Assembly (NCBI RefSeq): GCF_021545785.1
Contig: NZ_CP079801.1
Coordinates: 2,418,001 to 2,482,000, forward strand
Direction of reading: 5' to 3'
DNA length: 64,000 nucleotides
From: Halopseudomonas maritima
GTDB taxonomy: Bacteria; Pseudomonadota; Gammaproteobacteria; Pseudomonadales; Pseudomonadaceae
This document shows positions 60,611 to 64,000 of this stretch, in pieces (the stretch's first letter is position 1; each line of letters opens with the position of its first letter). Under the pieces are notes generated by a model that saw nothing but the letters and a program-made list of their open reading frames with translations, ran no database searches and had not been told where the DNA came from. The position numbers and the translations under genes were made by a program.

Positions 60611-62488
60611 TTACAGCGGCCACACCCAGAGCAGCATGGGGATGCTGACGGCCACCACCAGCAGCTCCATTGGCAGCCCCAGACGCCAGTAGTCGCCAAA
60701 GCGAAAGCCGCCCGGGCCGAGAATCAGGGTATTGTTCTGATGGCCGATGGGGGTGAGGAAGGCGCAGGACGCGCCAATGGCCACGGCCATCAGGAAACTG
60801 TCGGGGTTCACGCCGAGCTGGTTGGCCACGCTCAGGGCGATCGGACACATGACGGCGGCGGTCGCCGCGTTGTTCATGAAGTCGGACAGCGTCATGGTCA
60901 CGACCAGCATCAGGGTCAGGGCGATGACCGGGCTGCCCTGGGCGATGTGCTCCAGCAGGGTACGGGCCAGCAGATCGGCGGCGCCGGTGTCGGCCATCGC
61001 TGCGGCCAGCGGCATCAGCGCGCCGAGCAGCACGATGATTGGCCAGTCGATGGCCTCGTAGATGCGTCGTAGGGGAATAACGCGCGTCAGCATGTAGCCC
61101 AATACGCCCGCGGTGAAGGCGACCGCTGCCGGCAAGATGCCGAACGCGGCGAGTGCAACCGAGCCAAGCATGATCAATGCGGCGGTCAGGGCCTTGCGTG
61201 GTTCAGGGATCAGAATGCTGCGCGGCGCCAGCGGCGCGCAGCCGTATTCACTGGCAAAACCGGCGATCGCCTCAGGCTCACCCTGCATCAATAGTACGTC
61301 GCCGGCCTGAATTTCGGTCCAGCGCAGGCGGCGGATGGAACGATGGCCCTGGCGTGAGATGGCCAGCAGGTTGATGCCGAAGCGGGTGCGCAGGGCGATG
61401 TCTGACGCACTGCGCCCGAGGATGTCTGCACCGGGTTGCACGACCAACTCCTGAAGCACAATTTCATCGCTGTGGCGTGCTGATGTCTCTGGTTCGGGCT
61501 CCGCTGCGTTCTCGGCGTCGCTGTCATCTGCCTGGCTGGCGCGCTGTTCCGCGGTAGCCTCTTTCTCTTTCTCTTTCTCTTTCTCGCTCGCGCCCGGTGG
61601 TACTGCTTCTTCCAGCTTCAGCCCCAAGCGGGTCAGCGAGGCGCCGAGTGCCTCGGGGTCGGACTCGATTACCAGGATGTCACCCGCGCGCAGAATGCGG
61701 CTGGAGAGCGGTGCGATAACGCGAAAGTCGTTGCGCACCATGCCGACGATCTGCGCGTCGCCGTCGTCCAGCAGTTGCTCCACCTCGCGTAGTGGTTTGC
61801 CATCGATCTTGCTGTCGGCGTCGATGCGTACCTCGGTCAGATAGGTCCCGGTATCGAAGCTGCCAGCTTCGGGCTGCGGACGGTGCGGCACCAGCCAGCG
61901 GCTGGCGAGCACCGCCAGCAGTACGCCGCCCAGAGCAACCGCCAGGCCCACGGGCGTGAAATCGAACATGCTGTAGGGGCCAAGTTCGGTCTGTGCCCGA
62001 AACCCCGACACAATCAGGTTGGGCGGGGTGCCGATCAGGGTGGTCATGCCGCCGAGGATAGTGCCGAAGGCCAGCGGCATCAGTATCCGGCCTGGGGGCA
62101 CTCCCTGACGGTTGGCCAACTGCATGGCAATCGGCATCAGCAACGCCATGGCGCCGACGTTGTTCATGAAGGCGGACAGGGTGGCACCGAGCAGGGTGAG
62201 AAAGCCTAGCCCCAGCAGCACGCCGCCACGCTGCGGCAAGGCGCGCTGCGCCAGCGCCTCGACCGCGCCAGTGGTTTGCAGGCCCTTGCTGAGGATGAGC
62301 ACGGCGGCGACGGTGATGACGGCCGGATGACCGAAGCCGACGAAGGCGTCTGTAGCCGGTGTCAGCCCGGCTACCACACAGGCCAGCAGGGCGGCCAGCG
62401 CAACAATGTCGTGGCGCCAGCGTCCCCAGAGGAACAGGCCGATAGTGCAGGCGAGGATAAGCAGAATAAGTTGCTGGCTGGCGTCCAT
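60611..62488 (-). CDS. SLC13-type transporter with two RCK_C domains
   Basis: 625 residues. Two blocks of about five or six membrane spans flank two cytoplasmic TrkA-C/RCK_C domains in the middle (about 205-420). It resembles the SLC13/DASS-related YfbS family, with a probable anion or dicarboxylate substrate. A Glu-Lys dipeptide run (EKEKEKEKE) in the linker between the two RCK_C domains comes from a hexanucleotide repeat. The ATG at 62488 (MDASQQLILLIL) begins the first span. Confidence 0.87.
   Translation of the reverse strand: MDASQQLILLILACTIGLFLWGRWRHDIVALAALLACVVAGLTPATDAFVGFGHPAVITVAAVLILSKGLQTTGAVEALAQRALPQRGGVLLGLGFLTLLGATLSAFMNNVGAMALLMPIAMQLANRQGVPPGRILMPLAFGTILGGMTTLIGTPPNLIVSGFRAQTELGPYSMFDFTPVGLAVALGGVLLAVLASRWLVPHRPQPEAGSFDTGTYLTEVRIDADSKIDGKPLREVEQLLDDGDAQIVGMVRNDFRVIAPLSSRILRAGDILVIESDPEALGASLTRLGLKLEEAVPPGASEKEKEKEKEATAEQRASQADDSDAENAAEPEPETSARHSDEIVLQELVVQPGADILGRSASDIALRTRFGINLLAISRQGHRSIRRLRWTEIQAGDVLLMQGEPEAIAGFASEYGCAPLAPRSILIPEPRKALTAALIMLGSVALAAFGILPAAVAFTAGVLGYMLTRVIPLRRIYEAIDWPIIVLLGALMPLAAAMADTGAADLLARTLLEHIAQGSPVIALTLMLVVTMTLSDFMNNAATAAVMCPIALSVANQLGVNPDSFLMAVAIGASCAFLTPIGHQNNTLILGPGGFRFGDYWRLGLPMELLVVAVSIPMLLWVWPL
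61557..61584. repeat. Hexanucleotide CTTTCT repeat in SLC13-type gene
   Basis: About four tandem CTTTCT units coding on the minus strand for the Glu-Lys run between the RCK_C domains. Units added or lost keep the frame. The boundary was placed by eye. Confidence 0.8.
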
Positions 62489-62581
62489 GTACTGTTCCTG
62501 TAGGACCCGCTTTGGCCCGCCCCGGTGGTGCCGCACACCGGCGCTGCCGGGGCGCAGTCACAAGCGGTGACAGATTGCGCG

Positions 62582-63961
62582 TTAAATCAGGCGCACCTTG
62601 AAGCGCCTTCCCTTGATCTTGCCATCACTGAGCCGCTGCAGCGCACGCTTGGCCTGGTCCCGGCGAATGGCGACCAAGGCTTGAAAATCACTGATGCTGA
62701 TCTTGCCGATCGCATCGCCCGGCAGGCCCGCGTCGCCCGTCAGTGCGCCCAGCAGGTCGCCGGGACGTAACTTGTCCTTGCGGCCGCCGGCTACCGCCAG
62801 GGTGCGCATCGGCGCGATCAGTGGCGTCTCTGGCCGTTCCGGCAACTGCTCTATCTCGCCCCACTGCAGCGAACCCTGATGATTGTCTTCGATCGGCCGC
62901 AGGCGTTTGAGTTCCCGCGGGGCAACCAGGCTGAGCGCCAGGCCGGTCTGGCCGGCGCGGCCGCTGCGGCCAATGCGGTGGGTATGTGCGGCGGGGTCGG
63001 CGGCCAGCTCGACGTTGATGACAGCCGCCACGCCGGCGATGTCGATGCCGCGGGCGGCCACATCGGTGGCGGTCAGTACGCTGCAGCTCTGGTTGGCGAA
63101 CAGCGCCAGTACCTGATCGCGTTCGCGCTGGTCCATGTCGCCATGCAGGGCCTGGGCGCTGATACCCTGGGCCGCAAGATAGTCAGCCAGCTCCTGGCAT
63201 TGCTGGCGGGTATGGCAGAAGGCAATACAGGGTTGCGGCCGGTTGGCGGCCAGCAGGCGCAGGACAGCGGCAAAGCGTTGCTCTGGCTCAATTTCGTAGA
63301 AGCGCTGTTCGATCGGTTTGTCGGCAGTGGCTCGCTCAACCTGGACCTGAGCCGGGTCGCGCAGCAGGTCGCTGGTCAGTTGCGCCAGACCCGCTGGGTA
63401 GGTGGCGGAAAATAGCAGGGTCTGCCGCCGCGCGGGGGTGTGCTGGACAATCTCGCGGATGGCATCGACAAAGCCCATGTCGAGCATGCGGTCGGCTTCA
63501 TCGAGCACCAGGCAGTTGAGGCTGTCGAGCTGCAGCGTGCCGCGGTTCAAATGGTCCTGCACGCGGCCCGGCGTGCCGACAATGACATGCGCTCCTTGCT
63601 CCAGCGAGGCGGCCTGCGGGCCAAAGGGTACACCGCCGCTGAGGGTGACTATCTTGATGTTGCCCATGCCGCGGGCCAGCTTGCGCAGTTCTTCGGTGAT
63701 CTGGCTGGCCAGCTCGCGTGTTGGGCTAAGCACCAGCGCCTGGCAGCCAAAAAAGCGCGGGTTGAGCGGAGCCAGCAGACCCAGGCCAAAGGCCGCAGTC
63801 TTGCCGCTGCCGGTGGGTGCCTGGGCGATCAGGTCGCGACCGGCGAGCACTAGCGGCAAGGCTGCCGCCTGGATCGGAGTGGTGTGGGCATAGCCCAGCT
63901 GCTGCAAGGTGTCCAGCAGCGCCGGGGGCAGGGAGAGGTCGGAGAAGGAAGTCCGGGTCAC
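62582..63961 (-). CDS. dbpA: ATP-dependent RNA helicase DbpA
   Basis: 459 residues, DEAD-box helicase that works on 23S rRNA helix 92 during large-subunit assembly. Walker A APTGSGKT, DEAD, SAT and HRIGRSGRAGQ are present. The C-terminal domain (LRPGDLLGALTGDAGLPGDAIGKISI) is the DbpA-specific RNA-binding fold. The start is a GTG at 63961. Only 39 bases of upstream DNA are in view. Confidence 0.95.
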   Translation of the reverse strand: MTRTSFSDLSLPPALLDTLQQLGYAHTTPIQAAALPLVLAGRDLIAQAPTGSGKTAAFGLGLLAPLNPRFFGCQALVLSPTRELASQITEELRKLARGMGNIKIVTLSGGVPFGPQAASLEQGAHVIVGTPGRVQDHLNRGTLQLDSLNCLVLDEADRMLDMGFVDAIREIVQHTPARRQTLLFSATYPAGLAQLTSDLLRDPAQVQVERATADKPIEQRFYEIEPEQRFAAVLRLLAANRPQPCIAFCHTRQQCQELADYLAAQGISAQALHGDMDQRERDQVLALFANQSCSVLTATDVAARGIDIAGVAAVINVELAADPAAHTHRIGRSGRAGQTGLALSLVAPRELKRLRPIEDNHQGSLQWGEIEQLPERPETPLIAPMRTLAVAGGRKDKLRPGDLLGALTGDAGLPGDAIGKISISDFQALVAIRRDQAKRALQRLSDGKIKGRRFKVRLI

Positions 63962-64000
63962 GTGGTCGGGCCTGATCTGCAGTGAGGTGGCGTGCAGTGT

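Overview
The window is a gene-dense bacterial chromosome segment, GC-rich by eye, with no rRNA, recognised tRNA, transposase, prophage or CRISPR array. Gene content and order match the Pseudomonas core genome: dnaG-rpsU/tsaD-plsY/folB-folK-cca, spoVR-yeaH-prkA, lptD-surA-pdxA-rsmA-apaG-apaH-glpE, amgK-murU, rpe-gph-trpE, metK-sahR/tktA-epd-pgk-fba. The contiguous trpEGDC block and the dispersed repeats suggest a lineage outside P. aeruginosa. A member of the Halopseudomonas (P. pertucinogena) lineage is my guess, not shown here.

Layout. 1-4593: 5' end of dnaG, rpsU, tsaD, plsY, folBK, cca. 4915-9845: stress kinase operon prkA-yeaH-spoVR. 10628-17912: outer-membrane and housekeeping operon lptD to glpE. 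18078-23028: amgK-murU cell-wall recycling, a J-domain protein, a DUF3530 protein, rpe and gph. 23089-27147: trp leader peptide and trpEGDC. 27349-28496: cytochrome b561 and YceI. 28692-32478: glutarate catabolism (gcdR, gcdH, gcdG). 32468-38085: lactate use (lldR, lldP, lldD, dld) with two LldR-type operators. 38109-40801: a membrane-lipid operon (PlsC-like, CdsA-like, an unusual CDP-alcohol transferase, a small membrane protein). 40910-44520: DUF3617 protein, RhlE helicase, a solute-binding protein. 44644-50107: S-adenosylmethionine cycle (metF, ahcY, metK, sahR-like), with an SAH riboswitch ahead of ahcY and a perfect palindromic operator ahead of sahR-metK. 50327-56130: pentose phosphate and triose phosphate genes tktA, epd, pgk, fba. 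56181-60598: two small unknown proteins, a PQQ sugar dehydrogenase, an AraC regulator, alkane hydroxylase alkB and a rubredoxin. 60611-63961: an SLC13-type transporter with RCK_C domains and DbpA helicase.

The most unusual content lies between genes. Nine intergenic elements are built from a degenerate 7-bp unit (RGCTKRA or its complement TYMAGCY), arranged as two inverted arms around an unconserved core of about 50-180 bp. Eight of the nine have an arm starting within 18 nt of a stop codon or containing it, several lie inside operons, and three carry long perfect arrays (5, 8 and 16 copies). They could form long stem-loops in mRNA and look prone to slippage. I know no named family that fits; heptanucleotide STRR repeats of cyanobacteria are the nearest analogy. 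A second dispersed repeat family has copies near 10321 and 41731.

No defence island or clearly new protein system was found. Protein calls rest on recognisable family motifs read from the translations. Promoters, operators and RNA structures were found by eye and not folded or searched.
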